64,000 nucleotides of DNA from Kwoniella bestiolae CBS 10118 (Eukaryota; Basidiomycota; Tremellomycetes; Tremellales; Cryptococcaceae): assembly GCF_000512585.2 (NCBI RefSeq), contig NC_089248.1:744001-808000 (forward strand), read 5' to 3'. A model generated the notes under the pieces. That model was not told the DNA's origin, did not search any database, and saw nothing but the letters and a program-made list of their open reading frames with translations. Shown piece after piece: positions 1-10,825 of this stretch; position 1 is the first letter of the stretch, and each line of letters starts with the position of its first letter. The translations under genes were made by a program, and so were the position numbers.

Positions 1-344
1 GGACTCGCCCTATCACCAGTAATTAGAACATTCTTCTCTCCTATCCTAGCCAGATCCCTCAGAATGCAATTAATCGCTTCCTGCTGCGACAGCCCGTTTG
101 CCCTCCTGCAATCCCTCAGCTTTATCTGCAGTTCCGAAGCATCTTGAGCGGATCTAAATACACATATGGTATGATCCAGCAACTTCACATAAGCTCCCGG
201 ATCACTAGGTTTTGATATCACTCGATTTTCTGCTGTGTAAGTTGAGCTGAGGAATGTGGAGAGCGTGTGTAGGGTTGGATAGTACGCTGAGAGTGTTTTG
301 TGTCTTAGTGGTTTGGTCGACCCTTCTCCTGGGGTATCCATCAT
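1..344 (-). CDS. TERT: Telomerase reverse transcriptase, N-terminal fragment (runs off left edge)
   Basis: An uninterrupted reading frame of 114 codons starts at ATG 342-344 (a second ATG follows immediately) and runs off the left edge. An in-frame TGA lies a short way upstream, so this is the true start of the frame. The peptide begins MMDTPGEGSTK and then carries a block LSAYYPTLHTLSTFL, then SDPGAYVKLLDHTICVF, then ILRDLARIGEKNVLITG. These align by eye with the start of TERT proteins (human LLRSHYREVLPLATFV, DPAAFRALVAQCLVCV, LQRLCERGAKNVLAFGF), including spacing and the KNVL motif. TERT is the catalytic subunit that adds telomere repeats; this part is the TEN domain. The reverse transcriptase motifs would lie outside the window, so the call rests on N-terminal similarity only. 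An unrelated protein remains possible. Confidence 0.65.
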   Translation of the reverse strand, partial: MMDTPGEGSTKPLRHKTLSAYYPTLHTLSTFLSSTYTAENRVISKPSDPGAYVKLLDHTICVFRSAQDASELQIKLRDCRRANGLSQQEAINCILRDLARIGEKNVLITGDRAS

Positions 345-767
345 GGTTGTTTTCTCTTGTCTACCATCCCTGTTGTATCATACGCGACGGTTGGGACTGG
401 ATTGGGACTGGTATGATGTTCGAAATGGTTTACAGAAATGTTAAATACGCACGGTGCTAGTTCGAATGTTTACTGTGAGGTGAGGGTGAACAACCTCCAC
501 CTACTAATTGGGACTGGTTGACGTGTGCCTGATGACATGAGAGTTACGGGTATGTGTCCGATATCAGGCGCACAGATGATATCGAGGAATACTGTATTAC
601 ATATGCATTGTATGTACCGTATGTATCCATCTACCACTATGACTTAATAATTGTACAACGTTGAAGTAATAAGTATATATGCAATGATGTGATGTGACGT
701 GTTGAACTAAATCTCCTCTCCATAACCATCCCTAATCCGACAGATGCTCAATACTGTATCTCCCACA
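345..767. promoter_or_regulatory. Intergenic: upstream of TERT, downstream of lipase
   Basis: About 420 bases between two minus-strand genes. It must hold the 3' UTR of the lipase and the promoter of the telomerase gene. I see AT-rich runs near 590-690 with repeated TATGTA/ATATGCA words, but no convincing TATA box or ORF. The small ORF at 254-460 on the plus strand overlaps the telomerase start and resembles nothing. Confidence 0.4.
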
Positions 768-2766
768 CTAATACCCATCCTCCCTCAACTTAATCATCAA
801 ACCCCCATAAAACCTCCCCAAATCAAACTTCTCCTTCTTCCTCTTCTGCTCCTGCTGCCCGTCCTCGGCTTTCTCCAAAGTAGCATCCTGCAATTGCTTC
901 TTACTAATCTCGCTATTCTTATTCTGCTTCTCATCGCCAGGTAAAAGCTCATTCACCCAATCGATGATTTGTCCCACTTGGGCTATATCCCATGAACTCC
1001 CACTACCCCCACTACCCCGACTAGTGGTACTAGGTGATGAGCCCGCTTTACCCTCATTCTTTATCGATTTGTTCAATTCAAATTTGTTTAGAGCTTCTTC
1101 GACCGCCTCACCTGGATTCTGCAGGGGGTTGGTTTGAAGACCGATTGATAGGCCCAGATGTTGATTCAGACCATGTTTCGAATGATCGTTCTGATTCTGT
1201 TGGTTCTGAATCGGGGACTTCCGATTGTTCTCATACTCGCTCAACAAAGCATCCGCCTCTTCTTCCTCTTGCTGTTCCTTCCTTGCCTTTTGCGCTTTCT
1301 CATCTGAATTTCCCAATCCCTGAGGGAACAGTCCTCCTTCACCTCTAAGATCCCAATGATGACATTCGTCCACCGCACCCAGATATTCACCCCATTTGGC
1401 CGAACTAACACTGACCAGCCCGTCATTGCCTTCATACACCCTCTTCCCGTTCGGTCCATGGATGATGTTCGAGTGATCCTCCGCATACCCATTTTCCGCC
1501 GCTGCATCTAAAACTAGTTTGGGAAACCACAGTGGATGTAACACGGACATCTTGGATATACGACCAGCGACCGAGGTGTATTTCACATTTGCGGAGTCGG
1601 GAGTAGATGGGTTGAAATGATCTCGTAGGAAGGAAGTAGTAAGGTTTGAGTAGGCGGGCGAGTCAAATATGGACAAGAGGTAGGACGTCAGACCAGCAGC
1701 AAAACTACTGCCGAAGGACGATTCGGCCTGTTCTTTCGTTTCCTGCTTGAGGGGTGGTCGAGACAATAGAGGTGATTTCATCGAATAGGGTAAAAGGGAT
1801 TTGGTCTTTCCACCGGCCAGAACGGCTGTCGCAGCAGCTGCGACTGACCCTACACCAATATTGGCAGCGCACCAGTCCATAAATGGGGATCCACGATGAG
1901 GGGTTCCGATGGTGGTGAGAGAAAGAGGAGTGTAGGATGTAGGTTTGATGGTCGATATGAGATATCGACAATCTAATCCTCCCATTGAATGGGCAACGAA
2001 ATTCACACCAGTCCCTTTGGGTAGCGTGTCTTTCAGGAATTGATGCATCTGCTCTGCACGTTCTTGTATGGAGCCGGTACTGGATTTCAAGTTAGACGAT
2101 CAGCTTCATGACTTGTGATGTGACGAGCGATATGGCTCACCCTTTCACTCCTACCACTACGACATTTGCACCTATCTTATTCCGCAGAACATCCAGCACG
2201 TTTGCCCAGTAATGCAATTTGAGCGATGGGAAGAGAGGTATGGGCGTAGCGGTCGAAAAGCCATACAGACCTATAGTGAATGACAAGTCAGCTCTGCCCG
2301 CTACATTTACTTTATGATGATGGGTCTAGAACCACTCACCATGACACAGCACGACAGTCTCCCTGGGCGGCTTTATCCTCCCACCCACCATAAGCCTCTC
2401 ATCATTCATCAACCTGAATATCTCCTTGGGTCCAGGGGGCCATTTCGGATCTGGCGCCAATTTGGGGAACTTGACATCTGGTCTTTTACCTTTCCCTCCG
2501 TGTCCTGTCCCACTTCCATGCTGGTGATGGTGGTTGTGGGGAAGACGCGATGGTCCAGCTAGGGGTATTTCCGAATGGGCGTGCGAGGAGGAATGAGATT
2601 CAAGGGATGTTGAGCGCAGGAGATGATCGCGCTGACGTTGAGTTTGTCGAACGTGCTGCAAAGCTTTCGCCTTTCCTTTACCCTTTATGGATGGTATGGA
2701 ATCTACCCATCTATGCACGAGGTACCGAGCTACCGCGAAGTACCGGAAGGGAGAGAGGGCCGTCAT
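768..2766 (-). CDS. TGL2: Tgl2-like triacylglycerol lipase (alpha/beta hydrolase)
   Basis: Three exons, 2340-2766, 2141-2270 and 768-2079, add up to 622 residues. The frame closes exactly across both introns. Exon 1 ends in CHG and exon 2 continues LYGFS, giving the HGLxG oxyanion-hole element of this lipase group. Exon 3 has the nucleophile elbow AHSMGG (serine), then NDGLVSVSSAKWGEYLG with the likely catalytic Asp and ECHHWDLRG with the likely His. That triad layout matches yeast Tgl2, a mitochondrial triacylglycerol/diacylglycerol lipase. The N-terminus (residues 1-50) is basic and free of acidic residues at first, which would suit mitochondrial import, but this is inference. The last 170 residues are a low-complexity, charged, Asn/Gln/Ser-rich tail not expected of the catalytic fold. 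It is divergent from the PLC-like gene at 4089. Confidence 0.85.
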
Positions 2767-3064
2767 GGCGGGTGGCGATGGGATGAACGTGTGTCGGTGT
2801 GAGGTGGAGTAGGAGTAGGAGCAAAGAAGGCGGAGAAGGGTACACCGCGAGGGTGAGAGGTGGATGTAAAAGAGTGTGAGGTGTTTGAGATTGTAGATTG
2901 ACTGAGGATGTTATATCATGTATGTATGTATTGTTTGTTGATGGTTGAATGTTGGGATGAAGAATAGGATCAAGCGATAAAAGCAAGAAAGAAAGTCGAG
3001 AACTTTACTGTGCGGTGATGTTACGTTTTATTCGGCCGTTTGTTGTTATGACGTGTTGGATTTG

Positions 3065-3078
3065 ATACCACGTGGTAT
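3065..3078. promoter_or_regulatory. Perfect 14-bp palindrome with E-box core CACGTG
   Basis: ATACCACGTGGTAT is a perfect inverted repeat 299 bases upstream of the lipase start codon. CACGTG is the core site of fungal bHLH factors (Cbf1, Pho4, Sre1/SREBP type). Function is inferred. Confidence 0.45.
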
Positions 3079-3566
3079 GAGGGGTCTGTGTTGTTGTCGT
3101 CAGTCGATTCTTTGGGGATAGATCGGATCTCGCTTTTGGTTGATCATGCCACAAACAAAGACGAGTGTTTACGTTGGAGCTAATTTGGGTATTTATCTGC
3201 TTGCAGGAGGAACGTTCATCTTGCCTAGGGTTATATACCTTTTAACGTGTCCAATAGTAGTGGGGATGGACCATGGTCAGGTGATACTAGAGCAAGCAGA
3301 AGGGGCAGGTCATGAAAGGATTAGATGATAATTTCCCCAATGTACGGTAGTAGCACAGATGTCATACCGGAGTGGGCCATCAGTCCACGGAGGAGGGTAA
3401 AGAATGACCCGCTGTAGATGTCACCCAAAACCTCATGAGGTCGTCTCAACATTCCTTGCAAAAGTCATCTCGACTGCGGTCACTGGTAACCCAACTCACC
3501 TTGAGCCTTGCAAGCTCAAGTAACTCGGTGGCAAACACCTCAAGTTGCTTCTGCGCCAGGGTCTGA

Positions 3567-3574
3567 CCACGTGG
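3567..3574. promoter_or_regulatory. Second CCACGTGG E-box in the same promoter
   Basis: CCACGTGG repeats the inner eight bases of the palindrome at 3065-3078, about 0.5 kb nearer the PLC-like gene (515 bases from its ATG). Confidence 0.4.
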
Positions 3575-4088
3575 CAATCACGAGTCAGGAGCCAAGGGAA
3601 CGCGTTTGTTATTTCACAGCCAAGGGATGTGTTCTTTGATCGCAGCACGGTGCAGGCAGAGCACAAACAAAAAAAAAGAAAATCAAACGGTTGCATAGGT
3701 GCATCGCATTCTCACAGCACTCTTGCTCTTCAACGTACAGTGTACGTATAACTACTCTACAGCTTCACTCTCATTACACTCTCTCACTTGCCAAGCTCTA
3801 GTATCACCAAACGACAATCATAGATTACCAACCAATTGCCAAAGGGCTTGAAAGGAGGTTTGAAACGGAATTCCAATTAAAAGATCATAGCTCAACACCG
3901 CATTGCAACGCGAGGCAACTGAACGACCGACGTCGACCTGTCTTACCACTCTTTACGACACTCTCATTCGTATACATTCCTTGTATATCATCACCATTGC
4001 CTTCACTCTTCAACCTCACTTTGACGAACACTCAGCAAATTGTAATTCCGATTGATTCGACATCATTCACAAACACAACACAAACAAA

Positions 4089-5766
4089 ATGTTCCCCTCA
4101 CTCCCCCTAGCGGCTACCGCACTCGCCCTCCTCTCATCGGCCATAGCAGCGACAACATGCAATGGACATTCCGAACTGTGCGATAGGAAATACTCCAACG
4201 TTACGTTCATAGGTGCGCACGATAGTTATGCTGTTGGAGATGGGTTGGCAGATAATCAGGATAAGAACGTGACGGCGCAGTTGGTATGTCCGCTGTCTCT
4301 TCAATGGGGTTGCTGGTCGTGACTTGTTTGGCTGATAAAGATGAGTTGGTGGGATAGAATGACGGTATAAGGACTTTGCAGTTGCAAGCGTGAGTGTACC
4401 CGTCACGCTAGATATCGGGAATGATGCTGACAGTCAGTTGTGTAATACGTTGCTCAGTCACAATACGGACTCTGGCGTGCATCTGTGTCATACCTCTTGT
4501 GTGAGTTCGCAATCTTTCTTGTTCAGAAATGTGCAAGTGCTGACTCTGTGGGATTTCATAGTCACTACAAGACGGTGGATCACTAGAAGATTACCTGAAA
4601 AGTGTGGTCTCATGGGTATCTTCCAATCCGAACGATGGTGAGTTGGACTTGTAGTCATAACAAAGAAAGACAACAGACTATCCTGCTCTCGTTTTCCGTC
4701 CTGAATTCGAACTCGTATACCTTCGTGAATACCAAATGCTGACTTTTTCATTCGGTTCATAGTCGTCACGATAGTCCTGACCAACCCAGAAAACCTCGCC
4801 GTCTCCACCTATTCCTCCATCCTCACTTCCTCAGGAATCGCAGACTACATGTATCAACCTTCCTCTTCGCAGATCGCTCTATCCGACTGGCCCACACTGG
4901 GAGAACTGATAGATCAGAAGAAGACCGTCGTGGCATTTTTGGACTACCAGGCAGATTTCTCGAGCGAGCCGAGGTTGATTGATGAGTTTACTAATATGTG
5001 GGAGGACGCTTATAGTGGGTGTTCTCTCCTAGTGGAACATTGAATGATGATGTGATGAAGTATGCTGACCCCTATGCTGATTTACCCAACAGACGTCGTG
5101 GATGCTTCGTTCGCGTGCTCGGTTAACAGGACAAATGGTTCACCTAGCTCGCAGATGTATTTGATCAACCATTATCTGGACAGTGTGAGTCAAACCCTAC
5201 CCGATCAGATCTGGGCTCACATCGTCTGGGGAATCTGGACAATCACTGATATATGTCCGGACATAGTCATATGCTCTTGGAGGTACTCAGTTCTGGATAC
5301 CCAACAAGGATCAACTGAACGTTACGAACAGTGAATCGGGAGATGGGTCTATAGGGTTCCACGTCGGTAATTGTGTATCGTTGTGGGGGTGAGTGGTTAT
5401 TCCACCTTGCTACTTGCTTTGATCGCATATGGAAAGAAAAGGCTTCAGCACCTGCGTCAAACAAAGCTAATACTCTGTCCAAATTTTAGACGAAACCCCA
5501 ACCACATCCTCCTAGATTTCTACGACGCCGCCTCCAACTCTCCCTTCAACGTTGCAGCCTCGCTCAACGGCGTATCACAACCTACCAACACTGTCACAGC
5601 CGGATCTGGAGCTACAGCGAGCGTCACGTCCGGATCGACAGCGAAAGTTTCGACGTCAAGTTTGAACTCTGCTGCTACTGAGAGTATTCAGCTGATCAAG
5701 GGATTATCGATTGGTTTGGGGGTTATGGTAGCGGTATTAGGTGGGGTGGGGAGGGTATTGATGTGA
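4089..5766 (+). CDS. PI-PLC X-domain-like phosphodiesterase, probable GPI-anchored cell-surface protein
   Basis: Eight exons (4089-4283, 4358-4389, 4458-4500, 4562-4637, 4763-5014, 5093-5184, 5267-5388, 5490-5766) give 362 residues. Exon 2 is only 32 nt and exon 3 only 43 nt. The N-terminus is a signal peptide (FPSLPLAATALALLSSAIA). The mature start CNGHSELCDRKYSNVTFIGAHDSY contains the first histidine of the PLC-like TIM barrel, and the AHNTDSGVHLCHTSC region and DYxADFSSEPRLIDEF match fungal PLC-like phosphodiesterases with conserved cysteines. The C-terminus is a Ser/Thr-rich stalk followed by a hydrophobic tail (SIGLGVMVAVLGGVG), a GPI-addition pattern. Enzyme substrate is unknown; many family members are annotated only as PLC-like. 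N-glycosylation sequons are frequent. Confidence 0.85.
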
Positions 5767-6131
5767 GCAGCTGGTCTGTGATATCATACCTCTTACGCAG
5801 AGTAGAAAAGAAGAAATATGTTATGTATTGTCGAGATTATGGTTTACGATAGGATAGGACATTTCGTGGTAAAGTAGATAGTAGATAGGCACTCTGTTAC
5901 AACACTCATTCACAATGCATCTCACAGTACATATCCATCCCACTGCTTCCTCTAGTGATGTCAGCGTTCAGCCTTTTAACTGCAAAGCGAGGCAAAGCGA
6001 GCTGGACCCTACTCGCAGCTGAGATGGATTATCTTGCGTTCTGTATTCATCATTCGATGAGCTCTCATCATAGTCCAGAACCAAACAGTCATGATAGAAT
6101 CTGAGTTATGCATACACCCCATCAAAAATCA
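5767..6131. other. Convergent 3' intergenic region
   Basis: 365 bases between the stop codons of the PLC-like gene and uL3m. It holds the two 3' UTRs. Nothing else recognised. Confidence 0.4.
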
Positions 6132-7605
6132 TTACTTCTCGCTCCACCCCTCCCCCCTCCACTCAACGACCTCAGGCCACCCCTCCCCCCTAACCCTCTC
6201 GCTCGTCCCCGCAGGAGTGGGTAATCCCGTAAGATCGTTGCCCAACCACTCTTCCTCGGATTTACCTTTCTTCAAGCTCAATTTCGATTTCGCAATCAAA
6301 GCTTTCTTGGAATCTCTTATGGAGATGAACGAATCGTCCGATCCAGGTACGGAACCCCTCACGTAGATTAGGTTGAGGACTGTGTCGATTCGGTGGACGA
6401 GGAGGTTCTGGGTGGTTTGGGTTACGGTGCCCATGTGGCCTGGCATTTTCTTGTTGGGGATGACTCGGCCTGGGTCCTGTGGTATTTCAAGTGATCAGTC
6501 AATATGATCTCGAGGAGTTGTTGTGTAGATTGTAGTTGATCGAGGTAGATTGAATCGCTCTAGAAAGGGTATTGGGGGGGAAGATAGGAAATGAGCCTGT
6601 GAAAGACATGACCCACCTGATTCTGACCAATCGAACCTCCCGATCGATGTTTGACTGAAACACCGTGAGAGGCTTTCAAACCTCTGAAGCCATATCGCTT
6701 CATCACACCCTGGAAACCTTTACCGATGCTGGAGTATTATAGACGTAGTCAGCGATTATTGTTCGTGCACGTTATACACAACAATGCCCATTTCACAATA
6801 ATTTCGATTGATCATTCCGTCCCTAATGAACCGCGAGAGGACATATATTCTCCCCCTGTCGCCCATTTCATCCCTCACTCTTTAAACGATTCCTCATCCC
6901 CCGATCCCATAAACCCAAAGAAAAACACCCACGTCGTACCCTGCACATCAACATACTGCCCCGGGACAAAATGCCCCGCATTAAGTTCCGTCCCCACTGC
7001 CAACACACCATCATTGGACACTTGATACTCCTTCAACTTGTATTTAGGATCCACACCTGCCTTCTTGAAATGACCCAGTTGTTGCGCCGGAGTGGTCTTC
7101 TCAGGTCGGGTGGAAGCGCCGATCTGGAGGGTGTGGAATGGTGAGGTCGGTGGGGGAGGGGTATGGCGGATTACTTGGTTGGCGTCGACCTGGTGGATGG
7201 GGCGAGAGTCAATATCCGCCGTAAGATATATCCCTTCAGTGTAGTATGGGGAGATAGCACGTAGATGCCCATCAAGCGAGATGGTTGATTTGACAAGGAT
7301 TTGATGTAATATGTTGGAGTTGGATATGTACCGTCGCACATCATCCAAGATATAATAAAACTCACCTGCAAGACAGTCACAGGCCATCTCCTCCCATCCT
7401 GATCCCACAAAGCCGTCATACCTCTCTTTCTAGCTATCAATCCTGTTCGTAAAGTATGAGGTGTCCATTTTCCAACCGGGTTCGAAGATCCAGCAACGGT
7501 GCTAGAACTGGAACTCGATGCTATTGGCTCAGCTACTTCTGCTACGGTTGCGAGACCTCGGGAGAGCTGTTTTGAGAATGCACGCAGTTGTAACATCGAT
7601 CGCAT
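6132..7605 (-). CDS. MRPL9: Mitochondrial large-subunit ribosomal protein uL3m
   Basis: Four exons (7366-7605, 6933-7189, 6617-6728, 6132-6476) give 317 residues with exact frame closure. The N-terminus MRSMLQLRAFSKQLSRGLATV is a typical mitochondrial presequence. Family landmarks follow in order: RTGLIARKRGMTALWD, then KYQ-like segment KLKEYQVSNDGVLAVGTEL, then FVPGQYVDVQGTTIGKGFQGVMKRYGF, then HGVSVKHRSGGSIGQNQ and PGRVIPNKKMPGHMG. This is the L3 signature that reaches the peptidyl transferase centre. The exon 2/3 junction must use the donor GTGGGT at 6932 to give TTIGKGF; the nearer GTACGA would break frame. Divergent from the Skt5-like gene. Confidence 0.95.
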
Positions 7606-8355
7606 CGTTGATGAATGTTCTGGCTGAACGACACGGGGTAGAAAAGGTGTTTGAGATGATGAGGATGAATGATATTGCAGAAGGATAGGTATGGAGCTCG
7701 ATGATGGAAAAGTCTCATGAAGCTGGGTAGAGGACGAAATTTAGTGCAGTGTACTAAAAGCTCAAAGCTGAAATGGGTTAACGGCGATCGCCGCTTACCG
7801 GGTTGTTTCACGTCGCGGAACCCCCCTAAAAGGCTTTCACAGCCAACCATCATGCATCATCAAGTGCATCTCATATGTCAATCCCCTTTCTTCATAACGT
7901 TACTGTCACTCCTACTCTACCATAGTCCATAGGTCTGGAATCGAATCTGGACGATTTCCTACCATAGCTTCAACTCTCGACCTGCTCACCAGCATCGCTG
8001 TGCATCCTAACTCATAATAGCTTGAAACGCTATAAAAACCCTTATCCTCAGCAGGCTAGAGCACCCCGTTCTCAACCCTCGCTTACCCTGGAACTGGTCG
8101 ATTATCTCGTCATTCACCTTTACCTTCATCTCGGTGCCCGGGCGATATAAACATTTCATCTCTTTTCACCCTTTTCGCTTCCCCATAACTCCTATAATCC
8201 CCTCTCATCTATCTGTACATCTATATCCGATTACCTTCCTGACGACATCATCCACCAAGTACGCGCTACAAAGCAGCACACCTTCCATTGCCAAGACCCA
8301 TCAATCTCCTTCCGACCAACCCCCTTTTCTTCCCCCGGTATCACCGTACGCCAAC
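7606..8355. promoter_or_regulatory. Divergent promoter of uL3m and Skt5-like gene
   Basis: 750 bases. A TATA-like element lies at 8031-8037, 325 bases before the Skt5 ATG, and the following 300 bases are a CT-rich leader. The reading frame that precedes the ATG is open back to 8134 but has no earlier ATG, so translation should start at 8356. Confidence 0.5.
8031..8037 (+). promoter_or_regulatory. TATA-like box upstream of the Skt5-like gene
   Basis: TATAAAA in an otherwise mixed sequence, followed by a pyrimidine-rich leader. Confidence 0.35.
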
Positions 8356-10301
8356 ATGGCAGCCATACCTGTCAATGTCAATCAGTATCCCCAAGGACCA
8401 GGCGCAGGCGCAGGCAACAGTCCCATAAGTCCTCACCCTCAATCACAGTATGGCGCGCAGATGAACCAGTATCCAACTACATCAAGTATGTACGGTGATA
8501 ATTCGCCTATAGACGGTGGGTACCCCCAGGGGATGGGATATCCCGGAGGAGGGGATAGGGAGTTTGATAGGCAGAGTAGGATCGTTAGTCAGCCTGCTGC
8601 GCTGTTGGATCAGTGTGAGTTGTCTGTCACACCTCCGAGTCAACCTGGTGTAGATCGAGCATCGAAGGATGCGATGCTGACTGTCTATTGAATGATGTGT
8701 AATAGCCCACCTGAGACCAGGAAACCAAGCCGAGCTGCTCTCTCAAGATCGTACACTCCAACTATACCGAGAAAACGCCAAGAAGACCAACGATCCCGAA
8801 CTGATTTTCGAGTTCTCAGTATTCATGATCGACGCTGCGAAGTCAATGGTCCCTCCCGAACTTGAGGCTGACCCTTCCCCTCCTCCAACAACTACCAAAC
8901 TCATTGAAAAACGAGAAGAACTAATCAAAGAAGCTACAGCCTTGTTGAAGAGATTAGCAGATAGGGGGTATCCCGATGCTCAGTATTTCCTCGCGGACTG
9001 CTATGCCAATGGGATTGGTACGGTTAGGGGAAGACAGGATTTCGATAGGGCTTTCCCGCTGTTCATATTGGCCGCTAAGCATGGTCATCCCGATGCGTGC
9101 TATAGGGCGGGAACTTGCTGTGAACATGGTTGGGGATGTAGGAGGGAGAGCGCGAAGGCTGTGCAGTATTACAAGTGAGTGTGGTATTCCGTGCTTGAAG
9201 TGTCATGCGCACCACTTCTACTAGTATACACCCATCTTGCATATCACTCAGATTGTCTCAGGAGCTCTTTCATGTCAATCTTGTTTGAAATACAGTATGA
9301 AAAACATTTTCAAAGATTTGCTGACCAATCGAATCCCATCTACTCAGAAAAGCAGCAGTAGCATTACACCCAGGAGCGATGTACCGCCTCGGAACTGCCG
9401 AACTTAACGGTGCACTGGGGCTATCTCGAAGACCCAAAGAAGGCGTGAAATGGCTGAAGAGATCTGCGGAACACGCTACTGAGGAATTCCCGCATGCCTT
9501 ACACGAATTAGCACTACTTCACGAAAGGGGTATTGATAATGTGTTGTTTGTCGATTTCGAGTATGCCGCAGAGTTGTTGGCTCAGGCGGCCGAATTGGGA
9601 TATGCACCCTCTGCGTTCAAGTTGGGCGAATGTTATGAGTATGGGAAGATGGGGTGTCCTGTGGATGCTGCGTTGAGTATACATTATTATGTGAGTGGTG
9701 TCTTTTCTGAGTACTCATTATCGTCCTTCTACGCTTTCACTCCATTCTTCCCATCAATACAAATCCTATCAAGAAGATGAACGATTATGAACCAAAGCTG
9801 ATTCATGTAATCGCTTGGTATATCACAGAATATCGCCGCTCAGCAGAATCACCGAGATGCATGTTTCGCCCTCACTGCTTGGTACCTCGTTGGATCGCCT
9901 GGCGTACTACCTCAATCGGATACCGAAGCTTATCTGTGGGCTAAGAAGGCTGCTGAGATGGGTTTGGCAAAGGCTCAGTACGCCGTTGGGTACTTTACCG
10001 AGGTGAGTGATAAGTTCCATCGTGCTTGGTCACTTTCGTCAATAAATCGTTCTGACTCAAAGCTAATACTCTCAAATCTCCGGGATAGACCGGTATCGGA
10101 ACCGAAGCGAACCCGCAAGGAGCTATGAAATGGTACAAGCTCGCTGCCGATGGAGGCGACAAGAGAGCTACCAAGAGATTAGCGTCTGGACAGAGAGGTG
10201 GAAGTGGGGGCGGTGCAGCGCTGGACAGGAGGTTGGAGATGGAAGCTATGAAAGAGGAACACCAGGCTAAAGGTGGGAAAGAGGGCTGTGTGGTGATGTG
10301 A
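8356..10301 (+). CDS. Skt5/Chs4-like chitin synthase regulator with SEL1 repeats and CaaX box
   Basis: Five exons (8356-8614, 8706-9174, 9348-9690, 9829-10002, 10089-10301) give 485 residues. Residues 1-85 are Gly/Pro/Gln-rich and disordered. From about residue 140 to 450 there are six or seven SEL1-type repeats, for example YPDAQYFLADCYANGIGT, HPDACYRAGTCCEHGWG, APSAFKLGECYEYGKMG and AKAQYAVGYFTETGIGT. The protein ends GGKEGCVVM, a CaaX prenylation box. Yeast Skt5/Chs4 has the same plan and is farnesylated to recruit chitin synthase III to the bud neck; cryptococcal relatives are the CSR genes. Which paralogue this is cannot be decided here. At 485 residues it is shorter than yeast Skt5, mainly in the disordered N-terminus. 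Confidence 0.88.
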
Positions 10302-10825
10302 GGAGGTTCAACTTTCCTGAACGAATGTTCGGTAGAAACCACGAAATAAATGGAAGAAGGGGGAGATCGAGGTTGAAGGTCGTCCTCAACGGGTTAAACG
10401 ATATGATTGCTATTGTTATACATGACAATGACGTACGAACCCTTGTAGCCATATTATAATCCCTTAAAAAATAGATTTCGCTCTCTTTGTTCCCGGTCTC
10501 AGGATTTTAGTAGTATGTTTCCGCACTTTTGACATTTGATATTTGAGATTTGACACACTTGGACTTGTCCATTGTCGTATATATACTTTCCATCAGGCTC
10601 TATTCGATAGTATTGATTTTTCCCTGGACCGACCAGGTATGTTATGGCTGTACAGTAAGCGTACATGATAGTAAACATCTTCATGCAGATTCATCAATCA
10701 CGCCTTCATATACACAATGATCATCATCATAAAACACAAATCATACACGCAAAGCCAAAAATGGTGAAGACCGGTGCGATTATGAGTTAGATCAACGTGA
10801 ATTAAACAATGAGATGTGGAACTGC
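10302..10825. other. Convergent 3' intergenic region
   Basis: 524 bases between the stop codons of the Skt5-like gene and the ABC exporter. AT-rich, with short A/T runs; no RNA gene or credible ORF seen. Confidence 0.4.

Larger units (their letters stand above)
2767..4088. promoter_or_regulatory. Divergent promoter of lipase and PLC-like gene
   Basis: 1.3 kb with no gene I can support. It contains two CCACGTGG E-box cores (listed separately) and, just before the PLC start, a CT/CA-rich stretch (3730-4088) typical of a fungal 5' leader. The small ORFs at 3140-3328 and 3496-3751 have no recognisable content. Confidence 0.5.

Noticed and set aside
1034..1348. Plus-strand ORF inside the lipase
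   Set aside because: Antisense shadow of a well-supported coding exon.
8134..8355. N-terminal extension of the Skt5-like protein from 8134
   Set aside because: The frame is open but begins with GTG; no ATG occurs before 8356 and the sequence is a pyrimidine-rich leader.
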